A DNA stretch of 21,484 nt. Source: an uncultured Lachnospiraceae bacterium (GTDB taxonomy: Bacteria; Bacillota; Clostridia; Lachnospirales; Lachnospiraceae). The stretch lies in NCBI GenBank assembly GCA_934408585.1, contig CAKRVA010000024.1:1-21484 (forward strand). The letters are read 5' to 3'. Shown one piece after another: positions 1 through 6,331 of the stretch (positions are counted from its first letter, which is position 1; every line of letters starts with the position of its first letter). The position numbers and the translations under genes are program-made. The notes beneath the pieces were generated by a model that did no database searches, was not told the DNA's origin, and worked only from the letters and a program-made list of their open reading frames with translations.

Positions 1-675
1 TGGCGTAAATTGACAGAGGAAGAAATTATTCGTGTTCGTCCGGTTTTGGAAGAGGAAGTGAAAAGCAGACGACGTATAGATATTCATGTCAATATAGTGT
101 CTGGGGTAACGGCATGGCTCTGTGTCAGAGGATTTTTCTGGCTCCTGAAAGACTTATGGATTGAACTGACGGAGGAAAAAATGCAGACATCAGATGACAT
201 TATATTACTTCTCTTATCGATTGTCGGCTGTCTTGGTTGCGGCTTTTTGGGAGTGTTTTTGATAAGAGGATTAATCTATTCCTGGTTTCATAGACAAAAT
301 GGAAAAGAAGCACTGAAGAATCAGAATTGGATTGCGATGGATGTTACATTTGAGCTTGTCAATGATGTTGACTCGATACATCCCTATGGATATATCCGTG
401 ATAGAAATGGACAATTGCTGGAAGGAGTCATTGGATGGGGAAAAAGGATACCTTCCAGTATTCCGTCAGAAGCATACTTTTCGGGTCCTGGGTTGCTTGT
501 ACGTGTTCCGGCTGATTTGTATAAACCCCGCATTATAAATTATGTTTTTAAGGCAGATACTTCTTCGAAAGAAAATGCTTCAGTAAAAGCAGATACTTTT
601 TTTGAAGCAGATTACTCGGACAAAGAGCAAATAAAAAAGGAGCATCCCGATGGAAATAAAGAAAATAAAACATGA
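1..675 (+). CDS. Two-TM membrane protein of unknown function (5' end outside the window)
   Basis: The reading frame is open from the first base (Trp-Arg-Lys-Leu...) with no in-frame stop upstream, so the gene most likely begins before the window; the first possible internal start is a TTG at 10 with no convincing ribosome binding site. The visible ~224 residues show a charged N-terminus, two hydrophobic segments (around residues 35-50 and 65-90, the second containing GCLGCGFLG), then a soluble domain and a Lys/Glu/Asp-rich tail with a loose repeat of KADT (KADTSSKENAS, then KADTFFEADYS). The protein is probably membrane-anchored with a polar C-terminal domain. I do not recognise a family. Its last 26 bases overlap the start of the ACT-domain gene, so the two are probably translated together. 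Confidence 0.7.
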   Translation, partial: WRKLTEEEIIRVRPVLEEEVKSRRRIDIHVNIVSGVTAWLCVRGFFWLLKDLWIELTEEKMQTSDDIILLLLSIVGCLGCGFLGVFLIRGLIYSWFHRQNGKEALKNQNWIAMDVTFELVNDVDSIHPYGYIRDRNGQLLEGVIGWGKRIPSSIPSEAYFSGPGLLVRVPADLYKPRIINYVFKADTSSKENASVKADTFFEADYSDKEQIKKEHPDGNKENKT

Positions 676-1018
676 TTTTTCAGTATGTAAGGTGGCAGAT
701 TATTCCCAGGTTAATTGGAATGCTGAATATGTGTTCATCGGAAAGACAGATGAAGAAAAATCATTGGTATGTGTTACGGGAGAAGTGCCTGAAAATGTCA
801 TAGAAAGAGAAGATGGCTGGAAAGCATTTCGGATTCAGGGTGTGCTTGAGTTCTCTTTAATTGGCATTCTGGCAGAAATTTCGGAGCTAATGGCTCAAAA
901 TAAAATTGGAATATTTGCTGTTTCTACCTATAATACAGATTACATCTTAATAAAGAAGGAAAATTATCAGAAAGCACTGCGGGTATTGGAGAACGCAGGA
1001 TATCAGATTATAGAGTGA
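650..1018 (+). CDS. ACT-domain protein (ACT_7/CASTOR-like small protein)
   Basis: This 122-residue protein resembles the small bacterial ACT-domain proteins with an N-terminal ACT-like half and a C-terminal ACT_7 domain, related to the amino-acid-binding domains of CASTOR proteins. Diagnostic stretches are VCVTGEVPENV (residues ~40-50), the glycine-containing turn FSLIGILAEISELMAQ (~68-83), and the closing strands IGIFAVSTYNTDYILI and ALRVLENAGYQI. ACT domains bind small ligands, usually amino acids, so a sensing or allosteric role is inferred; no catalytic domain is attached. The ATG at 650 has a good ribosome binding site (AAAGGAG, 638-644) inside the previous gene. The family assignment comes from motif recognition and the ligand is unknown. 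Confidence 0.8.
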   Translation: MEIKKIKHDFSVCKVADYSQVNWNAEYVFIGKTDEEKSLVCVTGEVPENVIEREDGWKAFRIQGVLEFSLIGILAEISELMAQNKIGIFAVSTYNTDYILIKKENYQKALRVLENAGYQIIE

Positions 1019-1037
1019 GTGGGAATGACAGAAGCGT

Positions 1038-1386
1038 GGCGAGGGTACAAACTTTCAAAATTACTTCCTGTCCCCACAGCTTGCCCGAGCCGAGGGTATA
1101 GGACTTCCAAGTCTGCTTTCTACACCCACCAAGAAAGTGAGTCGAGGGTATAGGAGCATGAAAATGAAAATTTCACCCAAGGAAATGAAAATCTTTGGGT
1201 ATAGCAAGTAAAAAAACAAGCCATATACCCAAAGAAAAAGTTTGCAGAAGGTATAAATTTCAAAAATTGTTTCCTATACCCACAAGGGAAGTCCAGCGAG
1301 GGTAGAACTACGAAAATTTACTTCCTATACCCACACCAAAATGTATGCAAGGGTATAGCAGGCATAAATAATACCATATACCCAAT
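1038..1386. repeat. Tandem array of seven ~51-52 bp degenerate palindromic units
   Basis: The 380-base gap between two convergent genes holds a regular array. A GGGTA-like left arm begins at 1043, 1094, 1146, 1197, 1249, 1300 and 1351 (steps of 51-52), and the matching C-run of the right arm (tract TATACCC) begins at about 1073, 1125, 1176, 1228, 1279, 1330 and 1381, with the same step. Each unit is therefore an inverted repeat of the form GGGTATAG(G)A - about 20 nt - (TTCC)TATACCC. Units 4 (1197-1230) and 7 (1351-1383) have perfect 7-bp arms; units 1-3 are more degenerate. The linkers are also similar (CAAGRAAGT..AGCGA). The function is unknown; no other terminator was seen between these convergent genes, so termination or insulation is one possibility. 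Confidence 0.85.
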
Positions 1387-1398
1387 CACCTTAAAAAG

Positions 1399-1803
1399 TT
1401 AGCTATCGGTATCCTGGATGAGATTGCTATAATATTTTGTTTTCCCTGATAATACATCCTCATAAAAGTTTTGCTTCCAATCAATGTAATCAATGGATTT
1501 TTGGAGTTCCTGAATGGATTGGAGCAGGGCTTCTTTTTTTCGGGAAAGAATTTCCTTACGGGCAGGAATGGAAGATTCTCCCTCCAGACATAGTGCAAGG
1601 TATTCCTTCATCTCGGCAATTGCCATGCCACATCCCTTCAGACAGTTCAGGCTTTGAATCCACTTGATATCATGTTCACTGAAAATACGATAGTTCCGGC
1701 TATCCCGCTTTACATTGGGGACAAGTCCCTCATTACAGTAGAATTTCAAATTTTCATAGCTCATACCGGTTAAAGTACATGCTTCCTTCATAGAATAGCT
1801 CAT
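1399..1803 (-). CDS. MerR-family transcriptional regulator (AdhR-like)
   Basis: This 134-residue protein has the MerR plan: an N-terminal winged helix-turn-helix (MSYSMKEACTLTGMSYENLK at residues 1-20, FYCNEGLVP at 21-29, RNYRIFSEHDIKWI at 36-49), then a long dimerisation coiled coil (~70-115) and a short C-terminus without the metal-ligand loop of MerR/CueR. C54 in SLNCLKGCGM sits where the aldehyde-responsive AdhR subgroup has its conserved redox cysteine, and C58 is a second one nearby; this correspondence is inferred by eye. The start ATG at 1803 has an AAGGAG site just upstream. It is divergent from an aldo/keto reductase and most likely controls it through the 19-bp-spacer promoter at 1850-1880. 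A possible own promoter on the minus strand is TTGACA at 1907-1902, with a weak -10. Confidence 0.9.
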   Translation of the reverse strand: MSYSMKEACTLTGMSYENLKFYCNEGLVPNVKRDSRNYRIFSEHDIKWIQSLNCLKGCGMAIAEMKEYLALCLEGESSIPARKEILSRKKEALLQSIQELQKSIDYIDWKQNFYEDVLSGKTKYYSNLIQDTDS

Positions 1804-1849
1804 GCAGACACTCCTTATCTCATTTTAGTAAAATGGTGTAAAAAAGTTC

Positions 1850-1880
1850 TTGACCGGTAGTTACTACCGACTGATATAAC
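1850..1880 (+). promoter_or_regulatory. MerR-type promoter/operator driving the aldo/keto reductase
   Basis: TTGACC (1850-1855) and TATAAC (1875-1880) are separated by 19 bp, the over-long spacer typical of MerR-activated promoters. A perfect 7-1-7 inverted repeat, CGGTAGT-T-ACTACCG (1855-1869), lies in the spacer just downstream of the -35. MerR-family activators twist such promoters into an active shape. The promoter points at the reductase starting at 1934. Confidence 0.85.
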
Positions 1881-1933
1881 AGTAAAATAGCAGGACAAAA
1901 TTGTCAAGGAACATCTGGAAAGGAGAGAATCAC

Positions 1934-2821
1934 ATGGAATATATCACATTGAGTAATGGCGTGAAAATGCCACAGCTGGGGTACGGAGTATATCAGGTAA
2001 CCAAAGAGGAATGTGAGCGTTGCGTTATGGATGCATTTTCTGTTGGATACCGCAGTATTGATACGGCGCAAAGCTATTTTAATGAAGAAGAAGTCGGAAG
2101 TGCTATCGAAAAATCCGGAATTTCACGGAAAGAGCTTTTTTTGACATCCAAAGTCTGGATAGAACATTTTGGTTATGACGAGTGTAAAAAATCTGTGCTG
2201 GAATCGATGGAAAAACTTCGGACAGATTACCTGGATTTAATGCTTTTGCACCAGCCGTTTGGTGACACATATGGTGCTTGGCGTGCTTTGGAAGAATTGT
2301 ATGATGCAGGAAAACTTCGTGCCATTGGAATATCCAATCATTATGCCGACCGTATGGTAGAGTTTGCAAACTTTACAAGAATAAAACCTATGGTGAATCA
2401 GATGGAGGTTCATCCGTTTCAGCAGCAAAAAGAGTTAAAAAAATGGATGGATAAATATGATATCCGCTTGGAAGCATGGGCACCTTTTGGCGAAGGCAGA
2501 AATGGTTTGTTTGAAAATGAAACACTGAAAGAAATCGGTAAAAAATATGGAAAGACAACCGCACAGGTAATGCTTCGCTGGCATATCCAAAGAGGAGTAA
2601 TTGTCATACCGAAATCTGTGCATAAAGAACGTATGATAGAAAATTTTGATGTGTTTGATTTTTCACTTTCGGAAGATGATATGCAGAAGATTGCTCAGAT
2701 GGATACTGCAACAAGTGCATTCTTTTCACATCAGGATCCGGCAATGGTGGAATGGTTTGTTAAAATGGTAGAAGAGCGGAAGCACCAGAAAGACAGTGCA
2801 AAAGAGAAAAAGAACTGGTAA
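1934..2821 (+). CDS. Aldo/keto reductase (NADPH-dependent aldehyde reductase, AKR5-like)
   Basis: This 295-residue protein is a TIM-barrel aldo/keto reductase. The catalytic tetrad is visible: D43 (SIDTAQ), Y48 (QSYFNEE), K73 (LTSKVW) and H106 (LLHQP). The family signatures NGVKMPQLGYGVYQ at the N-terminus and VIPKSVHKERMIEN near the C-terminus (NADP(H) binding) are intact. Such enzymes reduce glyoxal, methylglyoxal and other aldehydes in the cytoplasm; the exact substrate cannot be read from sequence. I chose the ATG at 1934 because GGAGAG (1920-1925) precedes it at normal spacing; an upstream in-frame TTG at 1901 would add 11 residues but has no good site. The MerR-type promoter upstream suggests induction by a reactive aldehyde. 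Confidence 0.93.
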   Translation: MEYITLSNGVKMPQLGYGVYQVTKEECERCVMDAFSVGYRSIDTAQSYFNEEEVGSAIEKSGISRKELFLTSKVWIEHFGYDECKKSVLESMEKLRTDYLDLMLLHQPFGDTYGAWRALEELYDAGKLRAIGISNHYADRMVEFANFTRIKPMVNQMEVHPFQQQKELKKWMDKYDIRLEAWAPFGEGRNGLFENETLKEIGKKYGKTTAQVMLRWHIQRGVIVIPKSVHKERMIENFDVFDFSLSEDDMQKIAQMDTATSAFFSHQDPAMVEWFVKMVEERKHQKDSAKEKKNW

Positions 2822-2830
2822 GAGAAAAAG

Positions 2831-2865
2831 AGCATGTGCAACAGATTAGTGCACATGCTTTTTTA
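2831..2865. terminator. Rho-independent terminator, shared by convergent genes
   Basis: AGCATGTGCA (2831-2840) pairs perfectly with TGCACATGCT (2850-2859) around a 9-nt loop and is followed by a T-run. On the minus strand an A-rich flank (AGAGAAAAAG, 2821-2830) gives a U-run too, so the hairpin can end both the reductase and the DtxR-family gene, whose stop codon (2846-2848) lies in the loop. Confidence 0.9.
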
Positions 2866-3205
2866 CTGCTTCAAAACTTTCTTTACTTATAACATGTTCG
2901 ATACGGCAGGCATCTTCCGCAGCAATGGCTGGGTCAACACCTAAGGCAGTAAGCCATTTTGTCAGACACTGATGACGATCATAAACCATTTCGGCAATTT
3001 CGCGACCGGCGGGTGTAAGTGTGATGTAACCTTCTTTAGACATTTCAATATGGTTTCGTTCCCGCAGGTTTTTCATGGCAACACTGACGCTGGATTTCTT
3101 GAAGCCAAGCTCTTCAACAATGTCGATAGAGCGGACAACAGGTTTTTTCTTACTTAATATTAATATAGTTTCTAAATAATCTTCTGATGATTCGTTTGAA
3201 CGCAT
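2846..3205 (-). CDS. DtxR/MntR-family metal-dependent repressor (probably Fe2+)
   Basis: This 119-residue protein has a DtxR-type winged helix (EDYLETILILSKKKPVVRSI at 8-27, then LGFKKSSVSVAMKNLRE) and the metal-binding dimerisation domain (RHQCLTKWLTALGVDP at 77-92, ACRIEHVIS at 99-107). It lacks the C-terminal SH3-like domain, as in MntR-type short members. Putative ligands are D9, E12, H78, C100, E103 and H104. I chose the ATG at 3205 because GGAGG lies just upstream; the frame stays open to 3406 but would translate the repeat-rich stretch and has no comparable start. It is divergent from the feo genes, so it most likely represses feo when Fe2+ is plentiful. The family is certain; metal specificity is inferred. 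Confidence 0.9.
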   Translation of the reverse strand: MRSNESSEDYLETILILSKKKPVVRSIDIVEELGFKKSSVSVAMKNLRERNHIEMSKEGYITLTPAGREIAEMVYDRHQCLTKWLTALGVDPAIAAEDACRIEHVISKESFEAVKKHVH

Positions 3206-3393
3206 GAAATTCCTCCAATTCATTAAATAGCCTCGCAATCGTGTGCTGCGCACTTGCTTTTGCAGCCAAAGACTCGCAATCGCGTGCTGGCGCACTCGTC
3301 TTTTCCTGTTGCACAGGAAAGGATTGCTCGTTAAGAGTCGCAGAAAAACAAATGTCTGCTTCGCATCCGCTTGTTTTTCTGTTGCGACTCTTA
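3206..3393. repeat. Highly structured repeat-rich stretch, probable 5' UTR of the metal regulator
   Basis: No gene is supported here. The stretch contains (a) a direct repeat CTCGCAATCGYGTGCTG at ~3233 and ~3274, each copy with a short GTGC...GCAC hairpin (3243-3253; 3284-3295); (b) AAAGAC/GTCTTT (3268-3273 and 3298-3303) enclosing the second copy; (c) a perfect hairpin TTTCCTGT-TGC-ACAGGAAA (3302-3320); and (d) a long inverted repeat with a 20-nt left arm (3332-3351) and a 23-nt right arm (3371-3393), identical except for a 3-nt bulge. A minus-strand promoter at 3395-3423 would put most of this in the leader of the DtxR-family mRNA. Confidence 0.75.
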
Positions 3394-3394
3394 C

Positions 3395-3423
3395 AGTATA
3401 CACCATTGTGGAAAAATTTTCAT
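3395..3423 (-). promoter_or_regulatory. Possible minus-strand promoter for the DtxR-family gene
   Basis: Read on the minus strand, TATACT (3400-3395) is a near-consensus -10. A weak -35 ATGAAA (3423-3418) lies 17 bp upstream. Transcription would start at about 3388, giving a leader of roughly 180 nt before the ATG at 3205. The -35 is poor, so confidence is low. Confidence 0.4.
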
Positions 3424-3467
3424 CTATAAAAATGGAAAGAAAAATGATAATTTTTTTTATTAGGTTA

Positions 3468-3499
3468 TTGACAACTAATATAAGTTAGCATATACTAAC
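3468..3499 (+). promoter_or_regulatory. feo promoter with operator-like palindrome over the -10
   Basis: TTGACA (3468-3473) and TATACT (3491-3496) are separated by exactly 17 bp, which is close to consensus. The inverted repeat GTTAG-CATATA-CTAAC (3484-3499) covers the -10. Its half-sites GTTAG/CTAAC match the inner halves of the DtxR/IdeR box (TTAGGTTAG-CTAACCTAA), though with a longer centre. A repressor bound there would block RNA polymerase, fitting the divergent DtxR-family gene. Confidence 0.75.
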
Positions 3500-3515
3500 C
3501 TTGAAAGAAGATAAA

Positions 3516-3530
3516 TGAAAGTGATTCTCA
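3516..3530 (+). promoter_or_regulatory. Fur-box-like 7-1-7 inverted repeat
   Basis: TGAAAGT-G-ATTCTCA is an imperfect 7-1-7 repeat (5 of 7 positions symmetric) resembling the TGATAAT-n-ATTATCA Fur pattern. It lies just downstream of the expected feo transcription start. It could be a second iron operator, but it is imperfect and may be chance. Confidence 0.35.
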
Positions 3531-3578
3531 AATACTAATGAGGAGCAATAGAATTTAATGAGGAAAGAAGGTATGTAT

Positions 3579-3791
3579 ATGCCACTATCTATGGTCCAAG
3601 AAGGAGAAAAGAATACGATTTGTAAAATTGGCGGCAAGGAAGAGACTAGAAAATTCCTCGAGAATCTGGGATTTGTTTCAGGCGGAGAAGTTACCGTCGT
3701 TTCTCAGACAGAGGGAAATATGATTGTGAATGTAAAAGGTTCCAGAGTTGCAATAGGCAGGGACATGGCAAATAAGGTTATGGTGATGTGA
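3579..3791 (+). CDS. feoA: FeoA-type SH3-like protein (first of two)
   Basis: This ~70-residue protein has the FeoA fold signature: LSMVQEGE at the N-terminus, ETRKFLENLGFVSGGEVTVV in the middle (the 'lgl..G..v.v' FeoA pattern) and GSRVAIGRDMANKVMV at the end. FeoA proteins are small cytoplasmic SH3-like partners of the FeoB Fe2+ transporter. I chose the ATG at 3579, seven bases after AGAAGG, because it gives the usual MPL... start; in-frame ATGs at 3573 and 3558 would add 2 or 7 residues. It is the first gene of the feo operon, directly downstream of the iron-type promoter. It is divergent in sequence from the second FeoA, so the two are not a recent duplication. Confidence 0.92.
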   Translation: MPLSMVQEGEKNTICKIGGKEETRKFLENLGFVSGGEVTVVSQTEGNMIVNVKGSRVAIGRDMANKVMVM

Positions 3792-3824
3792 GAATCCACA
3801 GGAAAAAACTGTGGATATATTCAC
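3788..3824 (+). other. Intercistronic hairpin between the two feoA genes
   Basis: ATCCACAG (3794-3801) pairs perfectly with CTGTGGAT (3809-3816) around GAAAAAA. An outer GTGA/TCAC (3788-3791, 3821-3824) can extend it across a small internal loop and includes the feoA stop codon. No U-run follows, so it is more likely an mRNA stability or processing element than a terminator. Confidence 0.55.
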
Positions 3825-3858
3825 GTAGCAATATAAAGTGTTAGAAAGAAGGAAAACG

Positions 3859-4080
3859 ATGAAAACATTAAAAGAAATTGCCTGTGGGCAGACAGTCAAA
3901 GTGACAAAGTTGAATGGTGAAGGCCCTGTAAAGAGAAGAATTATGGATATGGGTATTACCAAAGGTGTGGAAATCTATGTGCGTAAGGTTGCTCCTTTAG
4001 GAGATCCGATTGAAGTAACTGTTCGTGGTTATGAGCTTTCTTTGAGAAAAGCAGACGCAGAAATGATTGAAGTAGAATAA
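3859..4080 (+). CDS. feoA: FeoA-type SH3-like protein (second of two)
   Basis: This 73-residue protein is a standard FeoA: LKEIACGQTVKVTKLNGEG, then RRIMDMGITKGVEIYVRKVA (the conserved 'r..dmGi..G..i.v....pl.dPi' block), and the closing PIEVTVRGYELSLRKADAE. The ATG at 3859 follows AGAAGGA at 3847-3853; an upstream GTG at 3838 would add seven residues without a better site. It lies 30 bases before feoB and is probably its direct partner, since FeoA is thought to act on the FeoB GTPase or gate. It is transcribed with the upstream feoA and with feoB. Confidence 0.95.
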   Translation: MKTLKEIACGQTVKVTKLNGEGPVKRRIMDMGITKGVEIYVRKVAPLGDPIEVTVRGYELSLRKADAEMIEVE

Positions 4081-4110
4081 AAATGGAAGGGATAGAAAGG
4101 AAGTAGAATT

Positions 4111-6270
4111 ATGAAAATTGCATTAGCAGGTAATCCGAACTGTGGAAAGACCACATTATTTAATGCATTGACAGGTTCCAATCAGTTTGTAGGAAACTGG
4201 CCTGGTGTAACCGTAGAGAAAAAGGAAGGAAAGTTAAAAGGACATAAAGATGTTGTAATCATGGACCTTCCTGGTATTTATTCACTTTCTCCTTACACAT
4301 TGGAGGAAGTAGTAGCAAGAAATTATCTGATTGCAGAACGTCCGGATGCAATTTTAAATATTGTAGATGGAACAAATATTGAACGTAACTTATACTTATC
4401 TACACAGTTGATGGAGCTTGGTATTCCGGTAGTTATGGCTGTAAACATGGCTGACCTGGTAGAAAAGAGCGGTGACAAAATTGACTTGGATAAGTTAAAA
4501 GAAAAAATGGGATGCTACGCAGTAGTAGAGATTTCCGCTTTAAAGGGAACCGGAATTCAGAAAGCTGCTGAAATTGCTGTTGAAGCTGCAAAGACAAAAG
4601 CTACAAGCCATGTACATAAATTTGCTGTTAAGGTAGAAAACGTATTGGATTCTATCGAAGCAAAGCTTGGAAGCGATGTCCCGGAAGAACAGAAGAGATT
4701 CTTCGCAATCAAACTGTTAGAGCGTGATGATAAGATTGCTCAGCAGATGAAGAGCGTTCCTGATGTATCCGAAGAAATTGCAATGATTGAAAAAGAAATG
4801 GATGATGATACCGAAAGTATTATCACTAATGAAAGATACATTTACATTTCTTCCATTATTAAGGAATGTTATACAAAGAAGAGCAAAAAGCAGTTGTCTA
4901 CTTCTGATAAGATTGACCGTATTGTTACAAACCGAATTTTTGCATTGCCAATTTTCGCAGTGGTAATGTTCCTTGTATATTATGTATCCGTAACTACCGT
5001 TGGTGCATTCCTGACCGACTGGACAAATGACACGTTGTTTGGCGAATGGATTATCCCTGGAGCACAGACCCTCTTTGAGAATATCGGTTGTGCAGACTGG
5101 CTGACAGGATTAATCGTTGATGGTATTATTTCCGGTGTTGGTGCAGTACTTGGATTCGTACCTCAGATGCTTGTTTTGTTCCTGTTCCTAGCATTCTTGG
5201 AATCTTGTGGATACATGGCTCGTGTCGCATTTATCATGGACCGTATTTTCCGTAAATTTGGTCTTTCCGGAAAGAGCTTCATTCCAATGCTGATTGGTTC
5301 TGGATGTGGTGTTCCGGGTGTTATGGCTTCTCGTACGATTGAAAACGACAGAGACCGTAAGATGACCATTATGACAACAACATTTGTACCTTGTGGAGCA
5401 AAGCTTCCGATTATCGCATTGATTGCAGGTGCTTTCTTTGATAACGCAGGATGGATTTCCTGGAGTGCATATTTTGTTGGTGTTGCAGCAATTGTCTGCT
5501 CCGGTATTATTTTAAAGAAAACAAAAATGTTTGCTGGTGATCCGGCTCCATTCGTTATGGAACTTCCTGCATATCACTGGCCAACCGTTGGAAATGTATT
5601 AAGAAGTGTATGGGAAAGAGGCTGGTCCTTCATTAAAAAGGCTGGTACCATTATTCTCTTATCAACTATTATCCTTTGGTTCCTGATGAGCTTTGGATGG
5701 GTTGATGGCGGCTTCGGTATGTTAGAGGCAGAACAGTTAAATGACAGTATTCTTGCTAAGATTGGTAGTGCAATTGCATGGATGTTTGCTCCTCTTGGAT
5801 GGACACAGGCCGGTGAAGGCTGGAAGATGGCAGTTGCAGCAGTAAGTGGTTTGATTGCAAAGGAAAACGTTGTAGCAACCTTTGGTTTGCTCTTTGGTTT
5901 TGCAGAAGTTGCAGAAGATGGTGCAGAAATTTGGGGAAGCCTGGCACAGGTTATGACTCCGGTTGCAGCATATGGATTCCTGGTATTCAACCTTCTGTGT
6001 GCACCATGTTTCGCAGCAATGGGTGCTATCAAGCGTGAAATGAACAACGCAAAATGGTTCTGGTTCGCAATCGGTTATCAGTGTGGTCTTGCCTATGTTG
6101 TTTCCCTTTGCATTTACCAGATTGGAACCTTGTTTACAACAGGTGCTTTTGGTGTAGGAACTGTAGTAGCATTCCTGCTTGTAGCAGCATTTATCTACTT
6201 ACTGGTTCGTCCTTATAAGCAGAGCACAACATTAAGCAATTCCGAATTAAAAACTTTAAAAATGAAATAA
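4111..6270 (+). CDS. feoB: Ferrous iron transporter FeoB
   Basis: This 719-residue FeoB takes up Fe2+ across the cytoplasmic membrane. The N-terminal G domain is complete: G1 GNPNCGKT (7-14), G2 T34 in GVTVE, G3 DLPG (52-55), G4 NMAD (112-115) and G5 SALKG (142-146). A helical GDI-like region follows, and then the polytopic membrane part with two Gate domains. The key gate motif GSGCGVPGVMASRTIEND and a second Cys block FVPCGAKLP are present, and LLCAPCFAAMGAIKREM precedes the last helices. The length is typical. The start at 4111 follows GAAAGGAAG. It is the main transporter of the operon with two FeoA proteins upstream and a Cys-rich small membrane protein downstream. Confidence 0.98.
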   Translation: MKIALAGNPNCGKTTLFNALTGSNQFVGNWPGVTVEKKEGKLKGHKDVVIMDLPGIYSLSPYTLEEVVARNYLIAERPDAILNIVDGTNIERNLYLSTQLMELGIPVVMAVNMADLVEKSGDKIDLDKLKEKMGCYAVVEISALKGTGIQKAAEIAVEAAKTKATSHVHKFAVKVENVLDSIEAKLGSDVPEEQKRFFAIKLLERDDKIAQQMKSVPDVSEEIAMIEKEMDDDTESIITNERYIYISSIIKECYTKKSKKQLSTSDKIDRIVTNRIFALPIFAVVMFLVYYVSVTTVGAFLTDWTNDTLFGEWIIPGAQTLFENIGCADWLTGLIVDGIISGVGAVLGFVPQMLVLFLFLAFLESCGYMARVAFIMDRIFRKFGLSGKSFIPMLIGSGCGVPGVMASRTIENDRDRKMTIMTTTFVPCGAKLPIIALIAGAFFDNAGWISWSAYFVGVAAIVCSGIILKKTKMFAGDPAPFVMELPAYHWPTVGNVLRSVWERGWSFIKKAGTIILLSTIILWFLMSFGWVDGGFGMLEAEQLNDSILAKIGSAIAWMFAPLGWTQAGEGWKMAVAAVSGLIAKENVVATFGLLFGFAEVAEDGAEIWGSLAQVMTPVAAYGFLVFNLLCAPCFAAMGAIKREMNNAKWFWFAIGYQCGLAYVVSLCIYQIGTLFTTGAFGVGTVVAFLLVAAFIYLLVRPYKQSTTLSNSELKTLKMK

Positions 6271-6278
6271 TCGTTTTC

Positions 6279-6306
6279 TTGAAAAAAGAATATAAATAGT
6301 TATAAT
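6279..6306 (+). promoter_or_regulatory. Promoter in the feoB-to-small-protein gap
   Basis: TTGAAA (6279-6284) and a perfect TATAAT (6301-6306) are 16 bp apart, just after the feoB stop and before the ribosome binding site of the small Cys-rich protein. It would let that protein be made independently of the main feo promoter. Confidence 0.6.
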
Positions 6307-6331
6307 CAGAAATAAGAAAGGGAGGATGACT

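Noticed and set aside
1038..1386. CRISPR array
   Set aside because: The period is regular, but the conserved parts are short palindromic arms that vary between units, there is no near-identical 24-37 bp repeat, and no cas gene is present.
1437..1667. 76-codon plus-strand frame opposite the MerR gene
   Set aside because: It is antisense to a clear MerR gene, has no good ribosome binding site and shows no recognisable protein features.
3206..3406. 67-residue N-terminal extension of the DtxR-family protein
   Set aside because: The extension translates the repeat-rich stretch, is Arg/Cys-rich and unlike the family; the ATG at 3205 has a proper ribosome binding site and gives a standard N-terminus.
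3243..3488. Plus-strand frame through the structured stretch and feo promoter
   Set aside because: It covers hairpins and a promoter, has no ribosome binding site and no protein-like pattern.
3497..3578. Iron-sensing riboswitch before feoA
   Set aside because: Only about 60-80 nt lie between the start of transcription and feoA, with no conserved aptamer-like structure visible.
5574..6047. 157-codon minus-strand frame inside feoB
   Set aside because: It lies fully opposite a strongly conserved gene, and its composition is that of an antisense shadow.
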